Below are positions 1-9,059 of a stretch of 64,000 bases of DNA, one piece after another. Position 1 is the stretch's first letter. Every line of letters starts with the position of its first letter. Source of the DNA: Acidisoma sp. L85 (GTDB lineage Bacteria; Pseudomonadota; Alphaproteobacteria; Acetobacterales; Acetobacteraceae); assembly GCF_009765865.1 (NCBI RefSeq), contig NZ_LMUQ01000073.1:91944-155943 (forward strand). Reading direction: 5' to 3'. The position numbers and the translations under genes were made by a program. The notes under the pieces were generated by a model that saw only the letters and a list, made by a program, of their open reading frames with translations, was not told the origin of the DNA and did not search any database.

Positions 1-1
1 C

Positions 2-1411
2 GGCATTATATTGATAGAGGCTGGAACCGTCACCGCCGAGCCAGGAGTGATAGCGCGGTGCGCAATTGATATTTGGACGAACCCGGCTGGAATAGCAGAT
101 ACCCGACCCGTCGGCATGCTTGTCATAGAGGGAGTGGCCAAGCTCCGGATGGTCGTAGAGATAGACATCCTGATGCCCAAAATGCAGCAGCCGTCCCATC
201 ATTCGCTCGACGCCGCGCACCGTGATGTGCTCGCCGTGATTGGCATAGGCCATGTAGGAGGCCGTTGGCGCCAGGAACGCGAGTTTTGGCCTGTTCTTGC
301 GGGCCGTGGCGGCACGAGGCGGGCGAATGAAAAAGGGGATGTAAGTTTCCCGCATTGCGTCGTGGGTGTTTTCGCCGCACCGCAGATGCAGCGCATAGGC
401 GCCGCTGCGCGCATCCTCCGGCACGGACCAGGTGATGTCGGCCGGCCAGCCGGCGTCATAGAGGTCGTCCTCATGGAAATGGACGGCGCCATATTCGGCC
501 GGGGCCGTCTGCCAGCTATGATGGGTCCCCGTCCAATGGGGTCCGCGCATGCCGCGTGCCGGCAGGTTCACAAGGACACCGGTCCGGCGAAGTGGGCTCC
601 GATCGGTGACCCGGATTGTCCTGATGCCGTCCGAGAAGTCCCAGGCGCCGAGCGCGGTGGCGGCGAGCATCGGGGAGAGAGCGGCGACATCAGCGGCGGC
701 AAGAGAGACCGCGTCATGGAAACCCTCGAACAGAGCCGGTCCGTCAATTTTGCCGTTGAAATGCTCGCCGACTGTGCCGTCAGCCATAGAGGCTCCGGCA
801 AAAGTTAGACTGCCCGTCGTCACGCCGAGCACCGCGTTCAAGGCGCCTTCACGATACCCGCTATCGAAAACGCCAGCATCTGCTTGCAGCGCTTGCTGTG
901 AGAGGTGGAAGCGGCCGACCACCAAATCTACTGCAAAAGAAATCACGTACCATTTGCGATCCAGCATTCTCGCATCGAGACTTTCCTCGACCACGCTGCC
1001 CATTCCATCGCCGATCGCGAGGCTGAGCCGACCTTCGCTGGCGGTGAGCTTGAAACCCGCGCCTCGTTCCGCATCCCAATGGGCCGCCACGACCTGAGAG
1101 TAGCGCGCGGTGAGTGTCGGCCATACCACCGCGCGAAAGCTGAAGGCAGCATAGGCGGCGAGGGGAGGGAAGCCTTCCACCAGCATGAAGGAGCCGGCAT
1201 CCGCTCGCTTCACCGATCCCGGATAATGCCCATCGACCTCGCTTGGCAGATGAGGAAGGTCGAGGCCAGGGCCATTCGGGTTGCTATCGCCATTGAGCAC
1301 GCGGACGAGACGTGCCTCATAGGCTTCGCCTTCCTCGAGCGAGATGTGAAAAGCGATCTTCTCTCCGGGCGCGACGCTGTAGCGATCGGGATAGCCTACG
1401 ATCTTGAGCAT
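2..1411 (-). CDS. N,N-dimethylformamidase large (beta) subunit-like protein, partial
   Basis: Open from an ATG at 1411 to the window edge with no stop, so only about 470 N-terminal residues are seen; family members are usually over 700. It begins MLKIVGYPDRYSVAPGEKI, carries a concanavalin/LamG-like region in the first half (KIDGPALFEGFHDAV), then segments typical of DMFase large subunits such as RPKLAFLAPTASYMAYANH and RYHSWLGGDGSSLYQYN. The family hydrolyses N,N-dimethylformamide to dimethylamine and formate with a mononuclear iron centre in this subunit. It starts 9 nt after the small-subunit gene stops, the order of known dmfA1-dmfA2 pairs. Family assignment is firm; the exact amide substrate is inference, since many homologues are uncharacterised. 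Confidence 0.85.
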   Translation of the reverse strand, partial: MLKIVGYPDRYSVAPGEKIAFHISLEEGEAYEARLVRVLNGDSNPNGPGLDLPHLPSEVDGHYPGSVKRADAGSFMLVEGFPPLAAYAAFSFRAVVWPTLTARYSQVVAAHWDAERGAGFKLTASEGRLSLAIGDGMGSVVEESLDARMLDRKWYVISFAVDLVVGRFHLSQQALQADAGVFDSGYREGALNAVLGVTTGSLTFAGASMADGTVGEHFNGKIDGPALFEGFHDAVSLAAADVAALSPMLAATALGAWDFSDGIRTIRVTDRSPLRRTGVLVNLPARGMRGPHWTGTHHSWQTAPAEYGAVHFHEDDLYDAGWPADITWSVPEDARSGAYALHLRCGENTHDAMRETYIPFFIRPPRAATARKNRPKLAFLAPTASYMAYANHGEHITVRGVERMMGRLLHFGHQDVYLYDHPELGHSLYDKHADGSGICYSSRVRPNINCAPRYHSWLGGDGSSLYQYNA

Positions 1412-1420
1412 GAGGCAGTC

Positions 1421-1753
1421 CTACGCGTTCTCGGGTGATTTGAGCGGCAGGTTGATGTCTTCGCCCGTGGCGGCGCGCCACCGGCGGCGAAAGATCTCCC
1501 ATTCCGCCTCGTCGCGATTGGTGAAAATAGGGCTGTCCTCGAACACCAGCGGTTCCCGCCGGTCCGCCGGCATCTCCCCGATCTGCCATTCAGCGAATGG
1601 CTTGCGGCAAAAGAGCACGATCTGCCGTCCACTTGGATCGTAACGCAGCGTGTTGAGGACGCGCATGAGGCCGGGGCTATGGTTACCCACCGGATTGCGG
1701 CGAAACTCTTCGATGAAGACTCGATCTGAGTCAGGATCGATCTTGTATCTCAT
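1421..1753 (-). CDS. N,N-dimethylformamidase small (alpha) subunit-like protein
   Basis: A 110-residue protein starting MRYKIDPDSDRVFIEEFRRN. The ATG at 1753 has GGAGG five bases upstream; a longer reading from a TTG at 1819 lacks such support. The body (HSPGLMRVLNTLRYDPSGRQ, FCRKPFAEWQIGEMP, DEAEWEIFRRRW) follows the pattern of the DMFase alpha subunit, which has a YLQRVHNYFRM segment and an EREWDAY/FGELPEL segment. Known alpha subunits are about 132 residues, so this one is short at the N terminus. It directly precedes the large subunit and is probably cotranslated with it to form the alpha-beta enzyme. Confidence 0.75.
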   Translation of the reverse strand: MRYKIDPDSDRVFIEEFRRNPVGNHSPGLMRVLNTLRYDPSGRQIVLFCRKPFAEWQIGEMPADRREPLVFEDSPIFTNRDEAEWEIFRRRWRAATGEDINLPLKSPENA

Positions 1754-1884
1754 CTCGCCCTCCAGCTTGTGCGGAACGGAGAAGCCCGTAATACGCCGCC
1801 GTTGGGCCAGCCGTTCCAACGCGCCGATGCCTTCACATCACACCACAAAGCCGCGATCGCCCTCAAGTCCACCTGGCATTACGA

Positions 1885-2619
1885 TCAGAAAAAAGCGACC
1901 GGCCGCAAGGGGGAGCCCGATCCATTCTGGATCGGCAGAGGCGCCGCGAAGAGGAAGCAGCTGCGTGGCAACTGCTCCAGCCGCGCCACGCATTCCAGGA
2001 TAAGGATTCCCTGCGGTAGCCAGTGCCGGTCGTGGCCGGGTGCATCGCCCCATTTGTTGTCGACGCCAGCCATTTCGCAAGCGATGGTATCAGCACCGAC
2101 GGCGCGCACACCACGTTCGCGAAACAGCTTCGCAACGTCCTCGTTCATACCGGGCTGATTGCGCGCATAGAAATGGGCGCGCGCATCGACGGCCCAGAAG
2201 CGCTTGAGCCAACCGAAATTCACCAATGCAATCTCGTCCTGATCAACGGGTGCGCCATGGCGGCTCTCATAATCGAGCACGTCCTGACAGGTGAGCAACT
2301 CACCCGGCTTCCAGTCGCGATCTGAGAAGTCGTAGACACGCGCGGTGGTGATGAGCCGATCGACCGGAATCGTCTCGATCGTCTCGTTCATGCGGTCCGC
2401 ATGGATATGAGCGGGCGCATCGACATGGCAGCCGGTGTGCTCGGCGAGAGAAAGAGTCTGGCAGTAATAGCCGTCGCGCGCGTGAATGACCGTGGGATCG
2501 ATCACCATATGAGGGTGGGTAGGAAATTTGGGCACGCCCCGTTCAAGCTTCGGCGCCAGATCCACACTACGCATCTGTCGGATCAGGCTGCCCAGGGCAG
2601 CAACGTGAGAATCGGTCAT
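1885..2619 (-). CDS. cyclase family protein (kynurenine formamidase-like metal hydrolase)
   Basis: A 244-residue protein of the cyclase / kynurenine formamidase-like family. The metal-binding signature is visible as HTGCHVDAPAHIHAD (HxGTHxDxPxH type, around residues 81-95), with VNFGWLKRFW and later GADTIACEMAG in the expected order. Members hydrolyse N-formyl or cyclic amides and some isatin-like rings using divalent metals. It lies 131 nt upstream of the dimethylformamidase-like pair on the same strand, so a shared role in amide breakdown is likely but unproven. It is divergent from the dioxygenase at 2789, leaving a 169-bp promoter region between them. Confidence 0.85.
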   Translation of the reverse strand: MTDSHVAALGSLIRQMRSVDLAPKLERGVPKFPTHPHMVIDPTVIHARDGYYCQTLSLAEHTGCHVDAPAHIHADRMNETIETIPVDRLITTARVYDFSDRDWKPGELLTCQDVLDYESRHGAPVDQDEIALVNFGWLKRFWAVDARAHFYARNQPGMNEDVAKLFRERGVRAVGADTIACEMAGVDNKWGDAPGHDRHWLPQGILILECVARLEQLPRSCFLFAAPLPIQNGSGSPLRPVAFF

Positions 2620-2788
2620 GAATTAGTGTCCTAATCTGTGCAATGCCTCGTCTTGGGCCGAAACCGGGAACTCGTGCGCCTTCCGCCTGCGCCATGAGCA
2701 TGACTCGGTTGTGGCCTAATCCTAGGTAACGATACGCGGAAGCGTTGCAAACTAGGGCGGACCGCAGAAGGCGGGCGAGACTGACAAG

Positions 2789-3580
2789 ATGGAAGGCGTG
2801 CCCGGTTCCATGTATACCCAAATTCGTCCCCGGCCTGAAAGTGCTCCCGTGGCCGAGGTCGAAGCCGCTCTCGATGACGCAGGATTTGCCTTTGCACCCG
2901 CCGCAACGATGCACCAGGCTCTCGGGGCAATCGATCCGGAAGAGTGGGAGGATTTTGCTCGGAGTTGGAACGACCTCGGCGACGATCGCTATATGGCGGA
3001 TGGCGGGCGATACCGCCGCCGGCGATTTGCCGCGTTCAATGGCTCAGCTCAGGGTTTCGAGCGTAAGCCTCATCAGCCGCACTATCAAAGCCGCGAGTTC
3101 AATCCACTCAATGGCGGTAAAGACCGATGGTTTGAGCCAGTCACTGACGCGATCGCAACGCACAGGTTAACGCAGGACATTTTTCGCGCCAGCGAGGCGC
3201 TGTTTACTCGACTCACCCCCGCGCCCCTGAGACCCGAAGCCTGGCACGTTGAAATGCACCAATTTCGGGTTGAAGCGCATCCGGACAATGCCGGCCGTCC
3301 GACGCCCGAAGGACTTCATCGAGACGGCGTGGACTGGGCATTGGTCGTGTTATTGCGCCGTCAGAACTTGATCGGCGGCGAAACCGAGATCGTGGATTTG
3401 CAACGCTCTCTCGTGGGACGCTTCGCGCTCGAAAGGCCGTTGGATTCCGCTTGGTTCGATGACAGCCGCGTCTATCACGGGGTAACGGCTATTCTTCCGC
3501 TAGACCCGTTGCGTCACGCCTTTCGGGATGTGCTAATCATAACCTTTAGTCGCGTAGCGAGACATTCATGGCACGCCTGA
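2789..3580 (+). CDS. 2OG-Fe(II) dioxygenase family protein
   Basis: A 263-residue protein of the small 2OG-Fe dioxygenase family (2OG-Fe_Oxy_2), which includes free amino-acid hydroxylases such as isoleucine 4-hydroxylase. The iron triad is readable: His177 and Asp179 in EGLHRDGVDW and His230 in SRVYHGVTAI, with Arg246 in RHAFRDVLIITF as the likely 2-oxoglutarate ligand. The N-terminal half matches family spacing (DRYMADGGRYRRRRF, HYQSREFNPLNGG). The start may be ATG 2789 or the in-frame ATG 2810. The 3' end overlaps the next gene by 13 bp, so the two are translationally coupled. Free amino-acid hydroxylation is the family precedent; the substrate cannot be read from sequence. Confidence 0.85.
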   Translation: MEGVPGSMYTQIRPRPESAPVAEVEAALDDAGFAFAPAATMHQALGAIDPEEWEDFARSWNDLGDDRYMADGGRYRRRRFAAFNGSAQGFERKPHQPHYQSREFNPLNGGKDRWFEPVTDAIATHRLTQDIFRASEALFTRLTPAPLRPEAWHVEMHQFRVEAHPDNAGRPTPEGLHRDGVDWALVVLLRRQNLIGGETEIVDLQRSLVGRFALERPLDSAWFDDSRVYHGVTAILPLDPLRHAFRDVLIITFSRVARHSWHA

Positions 3581-4311
3581 GCGTCAACCTTAACAAGATC
3601 GCCCTGTTGCGGAATGCCCGCCGTACCGGTGTGCCCGATATTGGCCATTTCGCCAGACTGGCACATGCAGCAGGAGCGCACGGGCTGACGGTTCATCCTC
3701 GACCGGATGAACGCCATATCCGGCGAGACGATGTCTTTGCTCTTGCCGAGTTGATGCGCGGCTGGCGACCGGGCTTCGAGTTGAATATTGAGGGCTATCC
3801 GGACAAAGCGTTCCTCGACCTCGTCAGCGTCGTGCGGCCCGAGCAATGCACTCTGGTCCCCGATGCGCCGGGCGTCCTTACGTCCGAGGAAGGTTGGCGG
3901 TTGGATGAGACGCAGCTGCAAATCGTCCAGGAGGCCTCGAAAACACTGCGGTCCATCGGTTCGCGGGCTATCGTATTTGTAGATGCGGAGCCGTCGATAG
4001 CGCAGCGCGCGCGCGATGCCGGTGCGCATGGGATTGAAATCTACACCGGCCATTATTCCGCGGCATTTCGCGAGGGTCGTCCCGCCGATTGCTTGGCCGC
4101 GTGCGCGGCTGCGGCTGAAGAGGCGATCAAGCTGGGGCTAGTCGTTAATATCGGACATGATCTGAACCTTGAAAATCTACCCGCCCTCGTCGCTGCGGCG
4201 CCGCGGATCAGTGAGGCTTCAATAGGGCACGAACTCACAGTCGATGCCCTGCTCATGGGATGGACGGCGGCGATCACCGCCTATCGCGAAGCGCTGGAAA
4301 TCAAGCATTGA
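3568..4311 (+). CDS. pdxJ: pyridoxine 5'-phosphate synthase PdxJ-like protein
   Basis: A 247-residue TIM-barrel protein of the PdxJ family, which condenses 1-deoxyxylulose 5-phosphate with 3-amino-2-oxopropyl phosphate in vitamin B6 synthesis. Visible marks are TVHPRPDERHI (substrate/phosphate loop), the glutamate of FELNIEGY, and NIGHDLN with its catalytic-region His. The canonical N-terminal VNIDHIATLRNAR is here VNLNKIALLRNAR: the Asp-His pair is Asn-Lys, a variant I recall from an alphaproteobacterial PdxJ subgroup. Length is normal. It overlaps the dioxygenase gene by 13 bp, an unusual pairing. Whether it is the organism's only PdxJ or a specialised paralogue cannot be decided here. Confidence 0.85.
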   Translation: MARLSVNLNKIALLRNARRTGVPDIGHFARLAHAAGAHGLTVHPRPDERHIRRDDVFALAELMRGWRPGFELNIEGYPDKAFLDLVSVVRPEQCTLVPDAPGVLTSEEGWRLDETQLQIVQEASKTLRSIGSRAIVFVDAEPSIAQRARDAGAHGIEIYTGHYSAAFREGRPADCLAACAAAAEEAIKLGLVVNIGHDLNLENLPALVAAAPRISEASIGHELTVDALLMGWTAAITAYREALEIKH

Positions 4312-4532
4312 GTAGGGCGGAAGGCCGAGGGGCTTTATCCTGGGCCCGACATAGCGTTCCCGGATTGGCGGTGCTCGGCCAGACATTTTCAGACACATGT
4401 TCGAGGTGGCGATAGCGGCGCCCTGCATTAGTCGTCGCTTTACCAAGAAGTGCCTTGATGGCAGTTTCCGGCCGGTCAATGATCGGCCGCGCAACCCAAG
4501 GCTGAGCTACTCCAATCGCCACAGGACGAAAA

Positions 4533-5294
4533 ATGCCGCGGACATGGCCAAGCCTTACGATCGTCGCCGTGCTGGCGATTGCAGGCCCGACCTGCGCCTC
4601 CGCACACTCTCCCGGCCCGCGCGGCGCCCCCCCTCACTATGAGAAGACCTATTACATCCAGCCGTCACAGGTCGATCTCAACGATCTGCTCGCGCCTCCG
4701 CCCGCGCTCGGTTCACCCGAGGAAAAGGCCGACCTGAATTCCGTTATGCAAGCGCAGAAAGATCGCGATGCTGACGACGTGGTCGATGCCGAGGCCGACC
4801 ATGAGCGTTCAGTCTTCCGCTTTACCGATGTCATGGGGCCCAGCTTCAAGACCGAGAAGCTGCCCTTCACGACCCAATTTTTCCTTCGCGTATTCTCCGA
4901 CGAAGCCAAGGTCGTGACCGTGACCAAGGCTCACTTCGCCCGGCTCCGCCCCTTCATGGTGGATTCGAGCCTCATGCCGATCGTGTCTCCGAAAGCCACT
5001 CCTTCTTACCCCAGCGGCCACACGACCTTTGCCTATGTGACCGCTATCCTGCTGGCCAAAATGGTCCCGGAACATGCCGTAGAGATCTTCCGGCGCGCGG
5101 CGACCTATGGCCAGAACCGTGTCGTCGCTGGAGCGCATTTTCCGACCGATGTCGAAGCGGGCCGGATCGCTGGCACCGTCATCGATAGCGTTTTTCTTCA
5201 TCAGCCAAGGTTCTTGACGGATTTCAGGATCGCCCGCGCGGAAACGCGCAAGGTCCTCGGCCTTCCTCCAATCATTGACGCCGGCGGACAGTAG
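4533..5294 (+). CDS. secreted PAP2-family (class A-like) acid phosphatase
   Basis: A 253-residue exported protein with a signal peptide (hydrophobic stretch TIVAVLAIAGPTCASA, cleavage expected near ASA-H). All three PAP2 phosphatase motifs are present: KAHFARLRP (KX6RP), PSYPSGHT, and NRVVAGAHFPTDV, which fits RX5HX3D but has Asn in place of the usual leading Ser. These build the vanadate-type active site with a phospho-histidine intermediate. The single-domain soluble layout fits non-specific periplasmic acid phosphatases (PhoN type), not membrane lipid phosphatases. AGGACGAAAA precedes the ATG. It is convergent with the hydrolase at 5315, 20 bp away. Confidence 0.85.
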   Translation: MPRTWPSLTIVAVLAIAGPTCASAHSPGPRGAPPHYEKTYYIQPSQVDLNDLLAPPPALGSPEEKADLNSVMQAQKDRDADDVVDAEADHERSVFRFTDVMGPSFKTEKLPFTTQFFLRVFSDEAKVVTVTKAHFARLRPFMVDSSLMPIVSPKATPSYPSGHTTFAYVTAILLAKMVPEHAVEIFRRAATYGQNRVVAGAHFPTDVEAGRIAGTVIDSVFLHQPRFLTDFRIARAETRKVLGLPPIIDAGGQ

Positions 5295-5314
5295 CGGCCG
5301 TCGGACCAACAGAC

Positions 5315-6340
5315 TCAGGCGGCCAGATTCTCGAGCCAGTCGGCGGCTCGCGCCTCGGCGCCTGAGGGCAGAGGCACTGTGGAATCAAGCAGCCAGTGGA
5401 CGATATCCCGAGTCACCACCGCTCCAGCGAGGTCACGCTGTAGCAAGTGAAATCCGCCGGGATAAAAGGCAAACACCCGGTTTCGAGCATTTGTCTTTTG
5501 CTCGATTTTCCAGCAGGCCGCCATGGCCCGCTGCGGAACCAGTTGGTCCTTGCCGCCATAGAGGAACAGGGCCCGAGCGTTATTCCTGCCAGCTGCCTCC
5601 AAGGCCGAGTCCATCAAGTCGGCCAAGCCCTTCAGGCAATCGATCCGGGCCGAGCGTCGGGCGAGCCCAGGACCGGCCACGGCCCGCAACGCCGCCTCAT
5701 TGTTGCTCGGCCGCAAGCCCAGAGCAGTTGCACTCAGTCGCATCCACGGCACCGTCTTATGCGCCAGCCAAAGCGACAACCGGTAGCCAACGGCCATTTC
5801 GCGCCGGCCCCAGACAGCGGGAGCGCTGAAAATATAACCATCGACCTTTAGTTGCTTGTGGGCCGCCGCGAGGACCATGAGCACGGCCGCTCCCATGCTC
5901 TCTCCGGCCAGGTAGAGACGAGCCCGCGGAAAACGCGCGCGGGTCTGGGCCATCATGGCGAGAGCGTCCTTCACCATGACTTCCGTGCCGTGCCACTTCT
6001 CGCGACCAGACGCCGCTCCGAATCCTCTCTGGTCCGGGGCGATCACCGCTATTCCGGCGTCCACGAATAAGCCCGACGGAATCTCCCAGGCATCGGCGCT
6101 GTCATTGATGCCGTGCAGGGCGAGCACCACGACGGCCGGTTCGCAGGGCGGTAGCCATTCACGATACGGCAGGAGGGCGCCATCCGGCATTACGAACACG
6201 CCGTCTGTCAGCCTGAGCGGTCTGGTGGCCGCGTGGCCGCGCACAAAAACACTGACCCGTCCGCGAAGAGCCTTGCCGGGAGACATCCAAGATCGCCGGC
6301 GCCTGAGCGCCGATCCATTTTGCCGGGAGACCAGATTCAT
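5315..6340 (-). CDS. alpha/beta hydrolase (lysophospholipase / monoacylglycerol lipase-like)
   Basis: A 341-residue alpha/beta hydrolase. The oxyanion region LALHGINDSADAW, nucleophile elbow GESMGAAVL, acid GGKDQLVP and histidine PGGFHLLQRD occur in the correct order for the Hydrolase_4 / serine aminopeptidase S33 family (monoglyceride lipases and lysophospholipases). There is no obvious signal peptide, only a basic N terminus (ALRRRRSW); the true start could be the Met of MSPGKALRG about 18 residues in. The gene stands alone, convergent with the phosphatase. Substrate unknown. Confidence 0.85.
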   Translation of the reverse strand: MNLVSRQNGSALRRRRSWMSPGKALRGRVSVFVRGHAATRPLRLTDGVFVMPDGALLPYREWLPPCEPAVVVLALHGINDSADAWEIPSGLFVDAGIAVIAPDQRGFGAASGREKWHGTEVMVKDALAMMAQTRARFPRARLYLAGESMGAAVLMVLAAAHKQLKVDGYIFSAPAVWGRREMAVGYRLSLWLAHKTVPWMRLSATALGLRPSNNEAALRAVAGPGLARRSARIDCLKGLADLMDSALEAAGRNNARALFLYGGKDQLVPQRAMAACWKIEQKTNARNRVFAFYPGGFHLLQRDLAGAVVTRDIVHWLLDSTVPLPSGAEARAADWLENLAA

Positions 6341-6461
6341 GATGCCTACCGGCTACCATCGTGCTCTCCCCGTGCAAAGAGAAGTTACACGGAACTGTCA
6401 CATGGCTGATCGTCCCTCGCCAGTTGACGGCTTCTCTTGACGAGCCGGAGCAAAAATCGGG

Positions 6462-7490
6462 CTACTTCGCAGGCACCCCACCTTCCCACGCCGGCCAATC
6501 GGCGATGATTGCCTCGACCAATGGATTCCCGGCCAAATAGAGGTTCTGGACAGCCGGCACGAACCCGCCCTGCCTCTGGTAGTCAAGGAGATTGTCAACG
6601 TCGCTCCCTCCGCTAGGCGGTCGGTCGAAATCCGAACCCGACCTCAGCACGGCAACCCTTTGATCGTCGGCGAGGTCCGCGGCGGTGGCGCGTTTGAGAA
6701 TCTCAAATGCAGCGTTGTCCTCCTGCTGGGTCGTGCAGTAGTGGCCAAGACCGTTCGTCAGCAGCTTCGTCCATGCCTCGGCTCGATCGCCCAGATGCGT
6801 GCCGGACCACCAGGTGTCGCCCGACAGGGTATCGCACGCGATGACAGAGGGTGGCTGGTTACCTGGCGCCGGATAAGCCGCGCGAGCCTTCTGCGCTTCG
6901 GCGCTGTCAGAGAGCTTCACGGAACGCGAGAGAGCGAATGCGCGCTGTAGCAAAGCGCCGTTAAGCTCAAACACCTCCGTCCGGTAATCGAGCGGCGGCT
7001 TCCCCGCGGGGTTTTTCGTATTGATCCCGAGATAGCCGGACGGCCAGTTCTTGGGTTTCTCCCTTGCATCCAACTCCCACTGAAGTCCCCAATCCACGAG
7101 ATAGCGCGCCCAGGCGGCAGATCCGAGCGTTCCGTCCTTCGGGTTGATGCCGGCGATGCCAGCGATCAGCCAATAGCTGTGACGAAGATCGAACTGCCTT
7201 GAATAGACCAGGGCTGCAAGCGAGGCCGCCACGTTGGCATGCCCCATGCCGGTTGTGAGTTGGCAGACACTATCCTGGCCGCAATGCACCGCTGGATAGT
7301 CCGGAGATAGGCCCGGAACCGTGATCGTTTGCTTTAAGTCGCGATGGCTGAGCCACACTTCGCCCTCCGGTCCGAACATCGAGATGATCATGACCTTGAC
7401 GGGAATAGGGGCGGCTGCGGCGCTCCGCCCGGCTCCCGTCGCGATGGCGACCGCCGTCATGATGCACCCAAACCACAATTTCAGCCGCAT
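6462..7490 (-). CDS. purine nucleoside permease (NUP) family protein, exported
   Basis: Start set at the ATG at 7490, preceded by AGGAG seven bases upstream; upstream in-frame sequence lacks coding character. The 342-residue product has a signal peptide (LKLWFGCIMTAVAIATGAG...SAAAAP) and then a NUP-family domain: PVKVMIISMFGPEGEVW at the start of the mature protein, GMGHANVAASL, YWLIAGIAGINP, and C-terminal PPSGGSDVDNLLDYQRQGG. The family was named for a fungal purine nucleoside permease but has a nucleoside-phosphorylase-like fold and no membrane segments, so nucleoside binding or phosphorolysis is as plausible as transport. No neighbour clarifies its role. Confidence 0.85.
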   Translation of the reverse strand: MRLKLWFGCIMTAVAIATGAGRSAAAAPIPVKVMIISMFGPEGEVWLSHRDLKQTITVPGLSPDYPAVHCGQDSVCQLTTGMGHANVAASLAALVYSRQFDLRHSYWLIAGIAGINPKDGTLGSAAWARYLVDWGLQWELDAREKPKNWPSGYLGINTKNPAGKPPLDYRTEVFELNGALLQRAFALSRSVKLSDSAEAQKARAAYPAPGNQPPSVIACDTLSGDTWWSGTHLGDRAEAWTKLLTNGLGHYCTTQQEDNAAFEILKRATAADLADDQRVAVLRSGSDFDRPPSGGSDVDNLLDYQRQGGFVPAVQNLYLAGNPLVEAIIADWPAWEGGVPAK

Positions 7491-7709
7491 ATGAACTCCT
7501 CGAAAACATCGGCGCGGATCATGAAGGAGGGGTGGTACGCGAAGCAAGCGGCCGGGCCGCCTAACCTGATCGGGAGGCCGTGTGGCCCTCATTGGCCTGG
7601 ACGGCGGCTGGCACAGTACGAATGGTTGCGGGCGGCGGCGTTGCCCGCCTAGTGAGGTCTGCTCGCTGTGACCTTTCCGTCTACTGTCGAATCAATTTGG
7701 GATCGCTTC

Positions 7710-8990
7710 ATGACGGCTTCCACGCACGCGACCGAGACCCTGCTATTCTCGGTTCTGCTTCAGTTGATCGTAATGATCGGCGTTGCGCGGCTCTTCAACA
7801 ACCTGGCGCGAAGCCTCGGTCAGCCTGGCGTCATCGGGGAGATCGTCGCCGGCCTGGCCTTGGGTCCGTCGCTGTTCGGCCACTTCTTTCCGCAGACGGC
7901 CATAGCCCTGTTCGGCAGTAAGGCGGGTGCCCCGATCACCATCATTAGTCAGATCGGACTGATCCTGCTGATGTTCCAGATTGGCACCGCATTCGACTTC
8001 GCGCATCTGCGCTCAGGCCGGTATCGCGCCGCAACGGCCGCGGTGGCCGCGGCCTCGGTCACAGCCCCCTTGCTCCTAGGCTTCGGCTTCGGCTTCTTAT
8101 CTGCTGGGACATTGGCGCCGGGAATTAACCCCGTTGTCTATAGCCTGTTCTGTGGTGTCGCCGTCGCCATCACCGCAGTCCCGATCCTGGGTCGCATTCT
8201 GAGGGAGTTCGGCCTGACGCGAGATGCGATCGGCGTCATCGCGATTTCGGCCGCGGCGATCAACGATGTGGTCGGCTGGCTGCTGCTCGCTTGCATATCG
8301 GCTTACGCGACTTCGCGGCTATCAGGCGAATTCTTGCTTTGGAAAGCAATCGCCATTGTGGCCGGCATTGCCCTCTTCTGGTTCCTGTTGCGGCCGCTAG
8401 TGGATTGGCTGCTGCGGGTCTTTCCCGTGCGGAATGGCGCATTGGCGCCAAACCTGATGGCCTTCGTGCTTTGCGTCATGTTCGCGCTGGGCTTGTTCAC
8501 GAATAGAATCGGCATCTTCACGATCTTCGGTGGCTTCGCGGCAGGCCTAATGTTCCACCGTCACACGGATTTCGTGGAGGCCTGGCAGCAGCAAGTTGGA
8601 CAATTCGTTTTGGTGTTCTTCCTGCCAGTCTTCTTCACCTTTACCGGCTTGCGTACTAACGTGCTCGGCCTCTCTTCCGTCTCTGACCTCGGCTGGCTGG
8701 CGGTCGTCCTCGTGATTTCGATCCTCGGCAAAATTCTGCCGGTCTACGCGGCGGCCCGCATATCCGGACTGAGCCATTGGCAATCGACTTTGCTTGGTTC
8801 GCTGATGAATACGCGAGCGTTGATGGAACTCATCGTGCTCAATATCGGCTATGACCTTGGCTTTTTGCCGCAGAAAGTCTTCACCATGCTGGTGATCATG
8901 GCCGTCGTGACAACCGTCATGACGGGTCCACTGCTGCAGCGACTGCTCCCACGCATCGGTCACGTGGTCCTGGAGCGCGTGCCCAGCTAA
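7710..8990 (+). CDS. cation:proton antiporter (CPA2 / Kef-type Na+/H+ exchanger)
   Basis: An integral membrane protein of about 426 residues with roughly twelve hydrophobic segments along its length. Family marks are GQPGVIGEIVAGLALGPSLF near the first helices and AISAAAINDVVGWLLLA, whose Asn-Asp pair sits in the discontinuous ion-binding helix of CPA2 antiporters. There is no C-terminal TrkA-N domain, so it is the short NapA/KefB-core type. The start could also be GTG at 7668, 14 codons earlier with GAGG upstream; ATG 7710 places the first helix at a normal distance. A hairpin terminator follows the stop. Confidence 0.85.
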   Translation: MTASTHATETLLFSVLLQLIVMIGVARLFNNLARSLGQPGVIGEIVAGLALGPSLFGHFFPQTAIALFGSKAGAPITIISQIGLILLMFQIGTAFDFAHLRSGRYRAATAAVAAASVTAPLLLGFGFGFLSAGTLAPGINPVVYSLFCGVAVAITAVPILGRILREFGLTRDAIGVIAISAAAINDVVGWLLLACISAYATSRLSGEFLLWKAIAIVAGIALFWFLLRPLVDWLLRVFPVRNGALAPNLMAFVLCVMFALGLFTNRIGIFTIFGGFAAGLMFHRHTDFVEAWQQQVGQFVLVFFLPVFFTFTGLRTNVLGLSSVSDLGWLAVVLVISILGKILPVYAAARISGLSHWQSTLLGSLMNTRALMELIVLNIGYDLGFLPQKVFTMLVIMAVVTTVMTGPLLQRLLPRIGHVVLERVPS

Positions 8991-9019
8991 GTAGCGAACG
9001 CATAGCCAGAAAAAGTATT

Positions 9020-9051
9020 CGATGCGTTCCGGCTCTCGCCAGAACGCATCG
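9020..9051. terminator. bidirectional hairpin between convergent genes
   Basis: A perfect 10-bp inverted repeat, CGATGCGTTC and GAACGCATCG, separated by 12 bases, between the convergent antiporter and hydrolase genes. AAAAAG lies just to its left, which would be a U-rich tail for the minus strand. The position fits a shared terminator. Confidence 0.6.
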
Positions 9052-9059
9052 GCTGTCCC

